From Afipia massiliensis (GTDB lineage Bacteria > Pseudomonadota > Alphaproteobacteria > Rhizobiales > Xanthobacteraceae), in NCBI RefSeq assembly GCF_001006325.2, contig NZ_LBIA02000001.1:2791501-2855500 (forward strand): a DNA stretch of 64,000 bases, read 5' to 3'. Shown piece after piece: positions 34,343-43,456 of the stretch. The position numbers were made by a program, and so were the translations under genes. The notes below the pieces were generated by a model. It searched no databases, had not been told where the DNA came from, and saw nothing but the letters and a program-made list of their open reading frames with translations. Numbering within the stretch: the first letter of the stretch is position 1; every line of letters begins with the position of its first letter.

Positions 34343-34792
34343 ATGAAACAGACTCCCGTTCTTGTCACCGAAGCCGCGACCATCGCCACCTCGGTGCTCA
34401 CCGTGCCGAGCAAAGGCGAGGGCTTCATCGACATCACGGCGGAGGTTGCGCGGTTCCTGAAGCAGACCGGCAGCACGACAGGGATGGTGACCCTGTTCAT
34501 CCGGCATACGTCGGCGTCCCTGACCATTCAGGAGAATGCCGATCCCGACGTGCTGGCGGATCTGATCACCTCGTTGCGGCGGCTCGCGCCAACGGACGGC
34601 GGCTGGCGTCACACGGTCGAAGGCCCCGACGATATGCCGGCGCATATCAAGACGATGTTGACGTGCAGTAGCCTGCAAATTCCGGTTCTTGACGGCGCGC
34701 TGGCGCTCGGCACCTGGCAGGCGATCTATCTGATCGAGCACCGCACGCGGCCGCACAGCCGCGAGGTGGTGATGCAGTTTATGGGAAGCTGA
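34343..34792 (+). CDS. YjbQ family protein (secondary thiamine-phosphate synthase type)
   Basis: A 149-residue protein of the YjbQ/UPF0047 family, with GFIDITAEVARFLKQTGSTTGMVTLFIRHTSASLTIQENADPDVLADL and the His-rich GWRHTVEGPDDMPAHIKTML, ending in GTWQAIYLIEHR-RPHSREV. Some members show weak thiamine-phosphate synthase activity; the true role is not fixed. The conserved His residues may bind metal. Start ATG 34343; a GTG at 34328 overlapping the DUF1810 stop is an alternative. Confidence 0.88.
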   Translation: MKQTPVLVTEAATIATSVLTVPSKGEGFIDITAEVARFLKQTGSTTGMVTLFIRHTSASLTIQENADPDVLADLITSLRRLAPTDGGWRHTVEGPDDMPAHIKTMLTCSSLQIPVLDGALALGTWQAIYLIEHRTRPHSREVVMQFMGS

Positions 34793-34802
34793 AGGGCGTA
34801 GC

Positions 34803-34885
34803 CGTCATTGCGAGCGAAGCGAAGCAATCCACTCTTGAAAGTGATCGGCTGGATTGCTTCGTCGCTGACGCTCCTCGCAATGACG
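34803..34885. repeat. Dispersed palindromic repeat, family B
   Basis: Ends cgtcattgcgag and ctcgcaatgacg, inner arms gaagcaatcca and ctggattgcttc. It starts 10 bp after the YjbQ stop. Confidence 0.85.
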
Positions 34886-34921
34886 CGGTGGAGGCCGATG
34901 ACGCCGGAGATTTTGCACAGC

Positions 34922-35040
34922 GTCGTCCCGGCGAAAGCCGGGACCCATAACCACTAAATCACGTGGTGATGACGAGTTGCCAGATCAGCGTATCAATGAT
35001 TGCGATAGGGAGTATGGGTCCCGGCTTTCGCCGGGACGAC
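34922..35040. repeat. Palindromic repeat, family C (gtcgtcccggcgaaagccgggaccc type)
   Basis: The outer arms gtcgtcccggcgaaagccgggaccca and tgggtcccggctttcgccgggacgac are exact reverse complements, around a ~67-nt centre. Each arm also folds into its own small hairpin. A single-arm copy occurs at 57395-57420. It lies between two convergent genes. Confidence 0.88.
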
Positions 35041-35053
35041 CGAACTGCGGTCT

Positions 35054-37519
35054 CTAGCTCGCCGCACTCGCGGTCTTGCCCTCGGGCTTTTTCTTCTTTG
35101 GTTTCGGCAATGTCGCCTCGGTACCGATGATCTCGGCGCGCGCAAGCTCCGCGATCTCGGCGTCGCTAAGACCGAGCACCTCGCGCAATACTTCACCATT
35201 ATGCTGACCCAGCGTCGGCGCGACATTCACGATGGCATAGGGCAACTCGCTGTCGTCCTCGCGATAGGCGACGGACGGCAGCAGGTGCGGGCCCATGAAA
35301 GGCCGGTCGCTCGGCTGCCAGTGTCCCGTCTTCAGCAAATGCGGATCGGAGGCGAGGTCCTGTGGCAGCTTGGCGATGCCCGCGGGCACACCGGCCTTCT
35401 GCAATGTCACCATCGCGATGTCGGGGCGCACGTCGGCGAGCCAGTGCCGGATCGCGACCTCGATGGAGTCCTCGTGTTCGCGCCGGCCTTCGATAGTCGC
35501 GAGCCTGGAATCGCCTGCGAGATCCGCGCGCCGCATCACGCCGCACAGCGCGCGCCACTCGTCGTCGCTGCGCACCGAGAGCGTGATCCACTGATCGATG
35601 CCAACGGTGGGAAAGCAGCCGTTCGGCACATATTGCGGATGACGGTTGCCGATGCGCGGACTGGTTGCGCCGGTCGCCGATTGTTCGAGGATCGAGGGCG
35701 CGACCATCGGCAGCATGCACTCCACCTGGCTGAGGTCGATGTGCTGACCCTCGCCGGTGCTCCGCTGATGCATGAAGCCGAGCAGCAGCGCGGCGGCGCC
35801 GTTCAGGCCGCCGATCGGATCGCCGATCGCCGCGTGCAGCATCACCGGTGGGTCTTCCGGGCCGCCGGTGACCGAAGGCAAACCCGATGCCTGTTCCAGC
35901 GTCGAGCCATAGGCGCGCACGCCGCTCCATTTTCCCGTCATGCCGAAGGCGGGCATGGTGACGATCACGAGACGCGGATTGATCTTGAGAATGTCGTTCA
36001 CGCCGAGGCCGAGGCGCGGCATCACGTCGGCGGCGTAGTTGTCGATCACCGCATCGGCGTCCTTCATCAGCCGCTTGAGCAGCGAGAGGCCGGCTTCGGT
36101 GGTGAGGTCCAGTGTGATGCCGCGCTTGTTGCGGTTGTTCATCTGGAACCAGTAGGTCTTCTCGTAGGTCCGCTCCTCGTGATAGGGCGGCCGCGTGTCG
36201 GTGCCGCGGAACCAGTCGGGATACTGGCAGGACTCCACTTTAATGACGTCGGCGCCGAGATCGCCCATCTGGCGCGTCGCGGTCGGCCCGGCCCAACCCA
36301 TGGTGAGATCGATGATGCGCAGGCCCTTCAGCGGCAGCGCGTCCGCCGCAGTCGCGGCGCGCGTCGCCTTGCGTGTATGCGCGCGCAGGGCCGTTTTGTC
36401 GTCCGCGCCTGCGAGCGGCGCGCGTCCGTTCGGCTTCGGACGCGAGCGCGTCAGATATTGCGGCAGCACCGGCCCTTCAAATGACGCGCTACCGATCTCC
36501 ACCGATCCGAATGCCCCGCGCACGCGATGCACATCCTGTTCGAGCAGTTCCTTCATGTCGGGCACGACCGCGAGCGGCAGCCGCAGCTCGATGCCCATCT
36601 CGAACCATTCCAGCGCGGTTTTCTTCAAGAGAGCCGGCGTGATGATCGCTTTCAGTTCATCCGCATGGTTGAAGCGGCCGATGGTCGCCGAGTATTTCGG
36701 ATCGGCGCCAAGCTCGGGCATGTCGAGCATGGTGCAGAACGCCGCCCACTGCGCGGGCGTGACCACGGTGACGCCGAGCCAGCCGTGCTTGGTGACGAAG
36801 TTGCCCGACGGATAGCCGCGGCCGAACCGGTTGATACCGGGGCGCGGGCGCGTGAAGCCGGATTCGAGCGCAAGCCCGGTGTCGAACTCGCTGATGTGCA
36901 GCATCGCCTCTAAATTGTTGACGGCGAAGCGGCGCGCGCCGTGCGTGTATCCATAAAGGCCGGCGAGGCTCGGAATGAAGGCGGTCAGTCCGCCGACCAC
37001 GCCGATCTGTCCGTCGCGCGGCAGCACAGGCGGCCCTTCGACCGGGCCGACCAGCTTCACGAGGCCCGCGAGACTGCGGCACACTGAATCTGTCGCGAGA
37101 TAATTGCGATACGGCCCGTGTTCGCCGAACCACGACATGGCGGTGATGGCGAGGCCGGGATCGACCTTGCGCAAACGGTCGTGCGAAATCAGCGAGGCTT
37201 CGATCTCACCGGGATGCCGCGCGTCGAGCAGCAGGTCGGAACCGGCGAGCAGTTCGAGAATCCGGTTCGCGCCTGCCGGTGTTTCCAAATCGGCGGTGAT
37301 GCTTTTCTTGTTGGTGTTGAGCCAAGCAAAGGTGAGGCTCTCGCGCCGGCCAGAGCCCGCATCCGCAAGCGGCGGAATAACGCGTCCGGGATCGCCACCC
37401 TGCGGCTCGATCTTGATGACCTCCGCGCCGAAATCCGAAAACAGCTTGCCGCAATAGCCGAGCGTATCGCCCGATCCGAGTTCAACGACGCGCAACCCTG
37501 ACAGCGGCAAGTTCGGCAT
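35054..37519 (-). CDS. Tandem CaiB/BaiF CoA-transferase (two fused domains)
   Basis: An 821-residue protein made of two complete class III CoA-transferase domains of about 400 residues each. The first begins LSGLRVVELGSGDTLGYCGKLFSDFGAEVIKIEPQGG; the second begins at about residue 400, LKGLRIIDLTMGWAGPTATRQMGDLGADVIKVE. Single CoA-transferases of this class are ~400 residues and act as interlocked dimers, so this looks like a single-chain dimer. Glu stands at the usual Asp position in each half (AVNNLEAML and IDLSQVECML). ATG 37519 is chosen; a GTG at 37525 is possible. The Lys-rich C-terminal tail (PKPKKKKPEGKTASAAS) is low complexity. It stands alone, and no substrate is implied by the neighbours. 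Confidence 0.92.
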   Translation of the reverse strand: MPNLPLSGLRVVELGSGDTLGYCGKLFSDFGAEVIKIEPQGGDPGRVIPPLADAGSGRRESLTFAWLNTNKKSITADLETPAGANRILELLAGSDLLLDARHPGEIEASLISHDRLRKVDPGLAITAMSWFGEHGPYRNYLATDSVCRSLAGLVKLVGPVEGPPVLPRDGQIGVVGGLTAFIPSLAGLYGYTHGARRFAVNNLEAMLHISEFDTGLALESGFTRPRPGINRFGRGYPSGNFVTKHGWLGVTVVTPAQWAAFCTMLDMPELGADPKYSATIGRFNHADELKAIITPALLKKTALEWFEMGIELRLPLAVVPDMKELLEQDVHRVRGAFGSVEIGSASFEGPVLPQYLTRSRPKPNGRAPLAGADDKTALRAHTRKATRAATAADALPLKGLRIIDLTMGWAGPTATRQMGDLGADVIKVESCQYPDWFRGTDTRPPYHEERTYEKTYWFQMNNRNKRGITLDLTTEAGLSLLKRLMKDADAVIDNYAADVMPRLGLGVNDILKINPRLVIVTMPAFGMTGKWSGVRAYGSTLEQASGLPSVTGGPEDPPVMLHAAIGDPIGGLNGAAALLLGFMHQRSTGEGQHIDLSQVECMLPMVAPSILEQSATGATSPRIGNRHPQYVPNGCFPTVGIDQWITLSVRSDDEWRALCGVMRRADLAGDSRLATIEGRREHEDSIEVAIRHWLADVRPDIAMVTLQKAGVPAGIAKLPQDLASDPHLLKTGHWQPSDRPFMGPHLLPSVAYREDDSELPYAIVNVAPTLGQHNGEVLREVLGLSDAEIAELARAEIIGTEATLPKPKKKKPEGKTASAAS

Positions 37520-37620
37520 ATCCACCCCGGTTCATTTGCGGCGCACAACAAATGCGCGCTTGTTTTCCGGATGTCTTAGCAACTGCCGCCGCGTTCGGCA
37601 AAGCCGCAAGCCATGTTCTT

Positions 37621-38475
37621 CTAGCGGGACGGTGCCGCATTTTGCAGACGTGGCGACGTCTTGTTGAGCGCTGTCGCCATGGCGCTGATCAGCGGCTTCA
37701 TAAAAAACGAGTCGTTGGCGGGATAAATGTCGGTGTGCAGGCCGTTGGCCTTCAGTTCATCCGACACGACGGGGCCGACCGAGGCCACCGGCGTCTGCTT
37801 GAGACCCGCGCGCAACTGGTCCTCGCAGTTGTGCGCACGCGCCACGTCGATCAGCCGCCGCACCTGGCCCGAGCTCGTCAGCGCAATCGCATCGACGCGG
37901 CGCTGCGCCATCTCATCAATGGCTGCGACGATGTTGGTGTCCGCCGCCTGTCCGTCATAGATGTAGGGCAGCACAGGCTCGACGGTTGCGCCGAGCGAGG
38001 TGATCGCCGCTATCAGCTTGCCGTGATCCTTGTCGGGATAAAGCTGAAGCCCGACGCGGCGGCCTTTCAGATTCTCCTGAGCGAGCATGGCGGCGACGCC
38101 TTCCGATGTCGGCGTCTCGGTCTGGACGTCGGCTTCGAGGCCGATCTCGCGCAGCGCCCGCACCGGCTTCGGGCCGCGTGCGTATCGCTTCGCTTTCGCA
38201 ATCGCTGCGATAAAATCCTGATCGACCCCGATGCGCCGCGCGACTTTCATCATGCGGCGCAGGCCTTCGCCGGTCATCAGGACCAGATCGTCGAACGGCT
38301 TGTCGATGAACAGCCTGATCCAGGCTTCAACCGGGGCAGGGTCCGGCGCGTCATGAATGGTGAACATCGGACATTGCAGCACATGGGCGCCCTGTTCCTG
38401 AAGCAGGCGCGAAAACTGCGCTTCCTCGCGCGTTTCCAGAATCAGGATCCGGTAACCTTCAAGCCTGCCAGCCAT
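37621..38475 (-). CDS. Uroporphyrinogen-III synthase family protein
   Basis: A 284-residue HemD-fold protein with two Rossmann-like lobes: the first has [29 protein letters not shown] and [15 protein letters not shown], the second [38 protein letters not shown] and [22 protein letters not shown] lies 5 nt before the ATG. True HemD closes the tetrapyrrole ring; stand-alone HemD-like proteins away from hemC are common in this bacterial group and may be paralogues with other roles. There are no heme or cobalamin genes next to it. Confidence 0.82.
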   Translation of the reverse strand: MAGRLEGYRILILETREEAQFSRLLQEQGAHVLQCPMFTIHDAPDPAPVEAWIRLFIDKPFDDLVLMTGEGLRRMMKVARRIGVDQDFIAAIAKAKRYARGPKPVRALREIGLEADVQTETPTSEGVAAMLAQENLKGRRVGLQLYPDKDHGKLIAAITSLGATVEPVLPYIYDGQAADTNIVAAIDEMAQRRVDAIALTSSGQVRRLIDVARAHNCEDQLRAGLKQTPVASVGPVVSDELKANGLHTDIYPANDSFFMKPLISAMATALNKTSPRLQNAAPSR

Positions 38476-38633
38476 ATCAACCTTTCGCGACCAAAGTCGA
38501 ACCGAAGCGCCAGCCTATTGCCGCCGCGGATCGCATGCCAGCCTGTTTTACACGCGGGATTGGCGAAAATGTTGCACGGGTGTTAGAGGATGGTTCCGCC
38601 CCGTCACCTGTCGTCCAGAATCGAAAAACCCCC

Positions 38634-39497
38634 ATGTCCGCACAGCAATTCGTCTTGACCCTGTCCTGCCCGGACCGCCCCGGCATTGTGTCGGCGGTCT
38701 CCACCTTCCTGTTTGCCAACGGGCAGAACATTCTCGACGCGCAGCAATACAGCGACATCGAGACCGGCCGGTTCTTCATGCGGGTAAGTTTCGATTCGCC
38801 CGCCGCGCCGGCGGACCTGCCGACGCTTCAGGCCGGGTTCGGTATGATGGCGAAGCCGTTCGACATGGTCTGGCAACTGCGCGACCGCGCTGTGCAACAG
38901 CGCGTGCTGCTGATGGTGTCGAAGTTCGATCATTGTCTCGCCGACATTCTTTATCGCTGGCGGCGCGGCGAAATGCCGATGACCCCGACTGCGATTGTTT
39001 CCAATCATCCGCTGGAGACCTATGCCGGGATCGATTTCGCAGGCATCCCGTTTCACCATTTGCCGGTGACGCGCGCCACCAAGGACGAGCAGGAAGCGGC
39101 AGTCTGGAAAATCATTCAGGGCACCAAAACGGACCTCGTGGTGCTGGCGCGTTACATGCAGGTGCTGTCGGAGGACTTCGCCGGCAAGGTCTCCGGGCGC
39201 TGCATCAATATCCACCACTCGTTCCTGCCGGGCTTCAAGGGCGCGAAGCCCTACCATCAGGCGCATGAGCGTGGCGTCAAATTGATCGGCGCCACGGCGC
39301 ATTACGTCACCAGCGATCTCGACGAAGGCCCGATCATCGAGCAGGACATCGAACGCATCAGCCATCGTGATGAGCCGGAAGACCTTGTCCGCAAGGGCAC
39401 GGACATCGAGCGGCGCGTGCTCGCCCGCGCGATCCGTTATCACCTTGAGGACCGGGTGATCCTCAATGGGCGCAAGACCGTGGTGTTCACGGACTGA
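38634..39497 (+). CDS. purU: Formyltetrahydrofolate deformylase
   Basis: A 287-residue enzyme with an N-terminal ACT domain ([36 protein letters not shown]) and a C-terminal formyltransferase-like hydrolase domain ([82 protein letters not shown]). The catalytic Asn-His-Asp set ([10 protein letters not shown] of SDLDEGPII) is present. It hydrolyses 10-formyl-THF to formate and THF, balancing one-carbon units. The ATG at 38634 starts the ACT domain. A MetE-like gene lies nearby (40168), and the SAM-cycle genes are further downstream. Confidence 0.95.
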   Translation: MSAQQFVLTLSCPDRPGIVSAVSTFLFANGQNILDAQQYSDIETGRFFMRVSFDSPAAPADLPTLQAGFGMMAKPFDMVWQLRDRAVQQRVLLMVSKFDHCLADILYRWRRGEMPMTPTAIVSNHPLETYAGIDFAGIPFHHLPVTRATKDEQEAAVWKIIQGTKTDLVVLARYMQVLSEDFAGKVSGRCINIHHSFLPGFKGAKPYHQAHERGVKLIGATAHYVTSDLDEGPIIEQDIERISHRDEPEDLVRKGTDIERRVLARAIRYHLEDRVILNGRKTVVFTD

Positions 39498-39509
39498 TTT
39501 TGTCCGCAG

Positions 39510-39971
39510 TTACGCCGCCGACAGCCGCCGCTCGATGTCCTCGACCGGGTGGCCGGTCAGATCCTTGTCGATTTCGGCGATGATGCGGACTTTCACATTG
39601 GTATCGAGGAGGCGGCGCAGTTCCGCCAGCGTGCGTGGCGGCGCCGCGATCACGAAGCCGGGGATGTCGCGGTCTCGCGCCAGCCCCTCCAGTGCATCCG
39701 CGATGGTTCGCGCAAACCGCTGTTCTCCGATCTCTTGCCAGTCGGTTTGCTCCATGGCGCTCCGTCGCGCGCCGACGCTCGCGAATGAGCGTCCGGGCTG
39801 ATCGGACCCCTGTTCGCGCGTCGGCGGATTGTCGTTCCGGAGAACCTGCTCGGTTTTCAGGCGGGGGGTGGTCTGGTTACCTTCGTTGCGGAGGAAAAGG
39901 GCTTTGCGGCCGTCGCCGACGATGATGTAGGCGTTATGGGGAATGCGGATAAATTCATTGTTTTTGGTCAT
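39510..39971 (-). CDS. Host attachment protein family (Host_attach-like)
   Basis: A 153-residue cytoplasmic protein of the family first named for plant attachment in Agrobacterium. It begins with IRIPHNAYIIVGDGRKALFLRNEG and has the conserved centre FASVGARRSAMEQTDWQEIGEQRFARTIADALE and VIAAPPRTLAELRRLLDTNVKVRIIAEIDKDLTGHPVEDIERRL. The fold is related to eRF1/Pelota-type domains, but the function is unknown. The ATG at 39971 is used; the longer frame runs through an unlikely region. It is convergent with purU (12 bp apart). Confidence 0.88.
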   Translation of the reverse strand: MTKNNEFIRIPHNAYIIVGDGRKALFLRNEGNQTTPRLKTEQVLRNDNPPTREQGSDQPGRSFASVGARRSAMEQTDWQEIGEQRFARTIADALEGLARDRDIPGFVIAAPPRTLAELRRLLDTNVKVRIIAEIDKDLTGHPVEDIERRLSAA

Positions 39972-40167
39972 GTGGATGGTCTCCCATGCCTCGCAAACCA
40001 ACCGCTCGGCCGGGCTTTCGTTCCGGCCGCCGCGCTGGTTAAACGGCCGGAAACCGTATCGACAAGCGCGGCCGGTCGGCTGCGTGCAATGCATAAAAGT
40101 TGCTCAGTCTTGCTGACGGATTGTGGTAGTGAGCGCGCCAAGATCGGACAGGGTCGATCCGGAGAAC

Positions 40168-41289
40168 ATGATGCAGAAATCGAAGCCGCCGTTTCGCGCC
40201 GACCATGTCGGCAGCCTGTTGCGGCCGGAACGGATCAAGGACGCGCGGGCGCGATTTGCCAAGGGCGAGATTAAGGCCGCCGAACTGGCGCGCGTCGAAT
40301 CCCTCGAAATCGGCAAGATCGTCCAGAAGCAGAAGCAGAACGGCCTGCGGCTCGCGACCGACGGCGAATTCCGCCGCTCGTGGTGGCATTTCGATTTTCT
40401 TAAAAGTCTCGACGGCTGCGAGCTTCACAAGACCGACGGCATCCAGTTCAACGGGATAACGACGCGCGGCGAAAGCATCCGCGTCACCGGCAAGCTGGAT
40501 TTTCCCGGCAGCCATCCGATGCTGGAGCATTTCAAGCTGCTCAAGGACAAATGCGATCTCGCCGGGATCTTGCCGAAGATGACGATCCCGTCGCCGTCGC
40601 TGCTGCACTATCGCGGCGGACGCCGGGCGATCTCGCAGGAGGTCTATCCGGATATGGATGACTTCTTCGTCGATCTGGCGAAAACATATCGCAGGGCCGT
40701 GCAGGCATTCTATGACGCGGGCTGCCGCTATCTGCAATTCGATGACACGGTGTGGGCCTATCTCTGCTCCGAGGACCAGCGCGAGAAGCTGCGCGGGCGA
40801 GGCGAGGACCCCGATGCCCTTCCGGCGGTCTATGCCCGCGTCATCAATTACGCGATTGCCGAGCGCCCGGCCGACATGACGATCACCACGCACGTTTGCC
40901 GTGGCAACTTCCGTTCGACCTGGATTTCATCCGGCGGCTACGAACCGGTGGCGGAGATCCTGCTGTCGCGCGTCAACTACGACGGCTACTTCCTTGAATA
41001 CGATTCCGACCGCGCGGGCGGATTCGAGCCGCTGCGATTTTTACCCAAGGGCAACAAGACGGTGGTGCTTGGGCTCGTCACGTCGAAGACCGGCGCGCTT
41101 GAGACAAAGGACGACATCAGGCAGCGGGTGATGGAGGCGGCGAAGTTCGTCGCGCTGGATCAGCTTGCGCTGTCGCCGCAATGCGGCTTCGCCTCGACGG
41201 AGGAAGGCAACGTCCTCACCGAGGACGAGCAATGGGCGAAGCTGCGCCTCGTCGTCGATGTGGCGAACGACGTCTGGGGGCGTTCCTGA
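40168..41289 (+). CDS. Cobalamin-independent methionine synthase-like protein (MetE C-terminal family)
   Basis: A 373-residue protein matching only the C-terminal catalytic barrel of MetE (full MetE is ~750 residues), like the YxjG/YxjH group. The zinc ligands appear as THVCRGN (His and Cys), a Glu or Asp in YFLEYDSDRAGGFEPL, and the last Cys in SPQCGFAS. The N terminus is RADHVGSLLRP. GGAGAAC directly precedes ATG 40168. It may transfer methyl groups to homocysteine or a related thiol, from folate or from another methyl donor. It is not linked to metF here. Confidence 0.88.
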   Translation: MMQKSKPPFRADHVGSLLRPERIKDARARFAKGEIKAAELARVESLEIGKIVQKQKQNGLRLATDGEFRRSWWHFDFLKSLDGCELHKTDGIQFNGITTRGESIRVTGKLDFPGSHPMLEHFKLLKDKCDLAGILPKMTIPSPSLLHYRGGRRAISQEVYPDMDDFFVDLAKTYRRAVQAFYDAGCRYLQFDDTVWAYLCSEDQREKLRGRGEDPDALPAVYARVINYAIAERPADMTITTHVCRGNFRSTWISSGGYEPVAEILLSRVNYDGYFLEYDSDRAGGFEPLRFLPKGNKTVVLGLVTSKTGALETKDDIRQRVMEAAKFVALDQLALSPQCGFASTEEGNVLTEDEQWAKLRLVVDVANDVWGRS

Positions 41290-41433
41290 ACGGGGCGGAC
41301 CTTTGAACCAGAACTTCGACCAGAGACCGTGATCTTGTCGCCATGCGGAAACGCTGTCCGCGCGCGGCTCGCCGCTCGCTCGAAAAACCCTTTCTACGCC
41401 ACACGTCCGCGCGCCGTTCCGGAACAATTTTGC

Positions 41434-41458
41434 TTGCCCACCGTTGAACTGTGGGCAA
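41434..41458. promoter_or_regulatory. Inverted repeat TTGCCCAC-N9-GTGGGCAA upstream of AI-2E-family gene
   Basis: Eight-base arms, TTGCCCAC (41434-41441) and GTGGGCAA (41451-41458), lie 25 bp before the ATG of the next gene. The arms share the TGCCCAC core with the repeats upstream of the HTH-methyltransferase gene at 48848-48926. A regulator site is possible. Confidence 0.4.
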
Positions 41459-41482
41459 ATGCGGCCGGTTGCGGCGAGGGAC

Positions 41483-43429
41483 ATGATCTTGAACATCGGC
41501 GATACGGTGCGTCCAGGCGTCGTGCAGGCTGTACGGGGGCCGGGCGTCGCCGCAGCGATTGTCGCCGCGCTCATTATCACCGGCCTTTACGTTGGCCGCG
41601 AAATCTTCGTTCCCATCGCGCTCGCCATTCTCCTCAGTTTCGTTCTCTCGCCGCCGGTTGATCGCCTCGAGCGCTGGCGCGTGCCGCGAAGCGCCGCGGT
41701 GCCCATCGTCGTGGTCGGAGCCTTTGTCCTGATCTTCGCGCTGGGCAGCCTGATCGCCTCGCAGGTCACGCAACTCGCCGAAGGCCTGCCGGGCTATCAG
41801 CAGACCATGCAGGACAAGATTTCATCGCTGCGGAGCTTCACCTCGGTGGGGCCGCTGGAACGCGCGGCGAGTGTCTTGCAGGATCTCGGCAAGGAGCTGA
41901 ACAAGCCGGAAGCCAGCGTCGAGACCCCGCGCACGGCGCCGCAGCCGGATCAAGCCAAGCCGCTCCTGGTCGAGGTGCGGGCGCCGCCGCCGACGGCCCT
42001 TGAAAATGTCGCGTCGCTGATTTCGCCCTTGCTGCAGCCGCTGGCGACCGTGGGCGTGGTCCTGATCTTCGTCGTGTTCATTCTGTTTCAGCGCGAGGAT
42101 CTGCGAAACCGCTTGATCAAGCTCGCCGGCGCAAACGACCTGCAGGCGACGACATCCGCCATCGATGACGCGGCCGGCCGCCTTAGTGGTCTGTTCCTGT
42201 CGCAACTGGGATTGAACACCGCTTTCGGCATCGTGATCGGATTGGGACTCTGGGTGATCGGCGTGCCGAGCGCGGTCCTGTGGGGCATTCTCGCAGGCAT
42301 CATGCGCTTCGTGCCGTATATCGGCGCGTTCATCGCGGCGTTCTTTCCCCTCACGCTTGCGATCGCCGTCGATCCCGGCTGGTCGATGCTGGCATGGACC
42401 GCCGGGTTGATCATCATCACCGAGATGACGGTCGGCCACGCCATTGAGCCGATGCTGTTCGGCCGCAGCAGCGGTCTCTCGCCGTTTGCGGTGGTGGTGT
42501 CCGCAACATTCTGGACCGCGCTGTGGGGCCCGATCGGTCTCGTGCTCGCGACGCCCATGACAGTGTGTCTCGTGGTGCTGGGTCACCACGTGGAGAGCCT
42601 GAAGTTTTTCGACATTCTGCTGGGCGATCGTCCTGCGCTGTCGCCACCCGAGAATTTCTACCAGCGCATGCTTGCGAATGATCCCGGCGAAGCTGTCGAG
42701 ATGGCCGAGGAATATCTGAAGGAGCGCACGCTCTCGGAATACTACGAGGAGGTCGCCCTGAAGGGATTGAAACTCGCTCACAACGACCTGAAGCGGGATC
42801 GTCTGCCCGCCGTCCGCCTTGCTGCCATCCGCGACAGCGTCATCGAACTGATCGACGATCTCGCCGATGAGGACGACGACGCCCGCAAGGGTGACACCAA
42901 CGATGCGGAAGCCGAAGCCGCCATCGAGGCGTCGGTCCCGATGCCGGAACTGCCCTTCGTCATCCGCGAAGGCCTTCCCGCGGCGTGGCAGGCGGAATAC
43001 CCGGTGCTATGCGTGGCCGAGCGCACCGACCTCGACGAGGCTGCCGCGCTGATCCTCACGCAGATCCTGTCGAAACACGGACTTGGGGCGCGCGTGGCGA
43101 AGAAAGAAGACGTATCGAGCAGTGGAATTTTCCGCCTCGACGGCGAGGGTGTCGCGCTGGTTTGTATCTCCGCGCTGGATGATGGAAGTCCGGCCTATAC
43201 GCGTCATGTCGTGCGCAAGCTGCGCCGCAAGATGCCGCAAGCCAACATCCTCGTTTGTTACTGGATGGCGGAAAATCTCGCGATCACGAAGGACAGTATC
43301 AAGGCCGATGCGCTCGCGACGCGTCTGAGCACGGCCGCAAAGTATTGTCTGGATCTCGCGCAACCGCGCGGCGAGACGTCCGAGGACGGCGCACCCGCGC
43401 GCGATGTGGTTCTCCGCGTCGCCGGGTGA
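41483..43429 (+). CDS. AI-2E transporter family membrane protein with long cytoplasmic C-terminal region
   Basis: A 648-residue protein. Residues ~20-375 form the AI-2E (PerM/TqsA-like) permease with about eight spans, including FVPIALAILLSFVLSPPVDRLERWRVPR, WGILAGIMRFVPYIGAFIAAFFPLTLAIA and PLGLVLATP-like GPIGLVLATPMTVCLVVLGHHVE. A further ~260 residues are soluble: first a segment with DILLGDRPALSPPENFYQRMLANDPGEAVEMAEEYL, then a Rossmann-like part (PVLCVAERTDLDEAAALILTQILSKHGLGARVA). Usual family members are ~350 residues. GAGGGA precedes ATG 41483. Transport of AI-2 itself is not implied; family members include Na+/H+ antiporters and exporters. Confidence 0.88.
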   Translation: MILNIGDTVRPGVVQAVRGPGVAAAIVAALIITGLYVGREIFVPIALAILLSFVLSPPVDRLERWRVPRSAAVPIVVVGAFVLIFALGSLIASQVTQLAEGLPGYQQTMQDKISSLRSFTSVGPLERAASVLQDLGKELNKPEASVETPRTAPQPDQAKPLLVEVRAPPPTALENVASLISPLLQPLATVGVVLIFVVFILFQREDLRNRLIKLAGANDLQATTSAIDDAAGRLSGLFLSQLGLNTAFGIVIGLGLWVIGVPSAVLWGILAGIMRFVPYIGAFIAAFFPLTLAIAVDPGWSMLAWTAGLIIITEMTVGHAIEPMLFGRSSGLSPFAVVVSATFWTALWGPIGLVLATPMTVCLVVLGHHVESLKFFDILLGDRPALSPPENFYQRMLANDPGEAVEMAEEYLKERTLSEYYEEVALKGLKLAHNDLKRDRLPAVRLAAIRDSVIELIDDLADEDDDARKGDTNDAEAEAAIEASVPMPELPFVIREGLPAAWQAEYPVLCVAERTDLDEAAALILTQILSKHGLGARVAKKEDVSSSGIFRLDGEGVALVCISALDDGSPAYTRHVVRKLRRKMPQANILVCYWMAENLAITKDSIKADALATRLSTAAKYCLDLAQPRGETSEDGAPARDVVLRVAG

Positions 43430-43456
43430 GGGCGACCGCGGTTTCGCGCCGCAGAC

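Noticed and set aside
39972-40094. N-terminal extension of the Host_attach-like protein
   Set aside because: The family starts near MTKNNEFIRIPHNAYI; the extension lies in the divergent promoter of the MetE-like gene.
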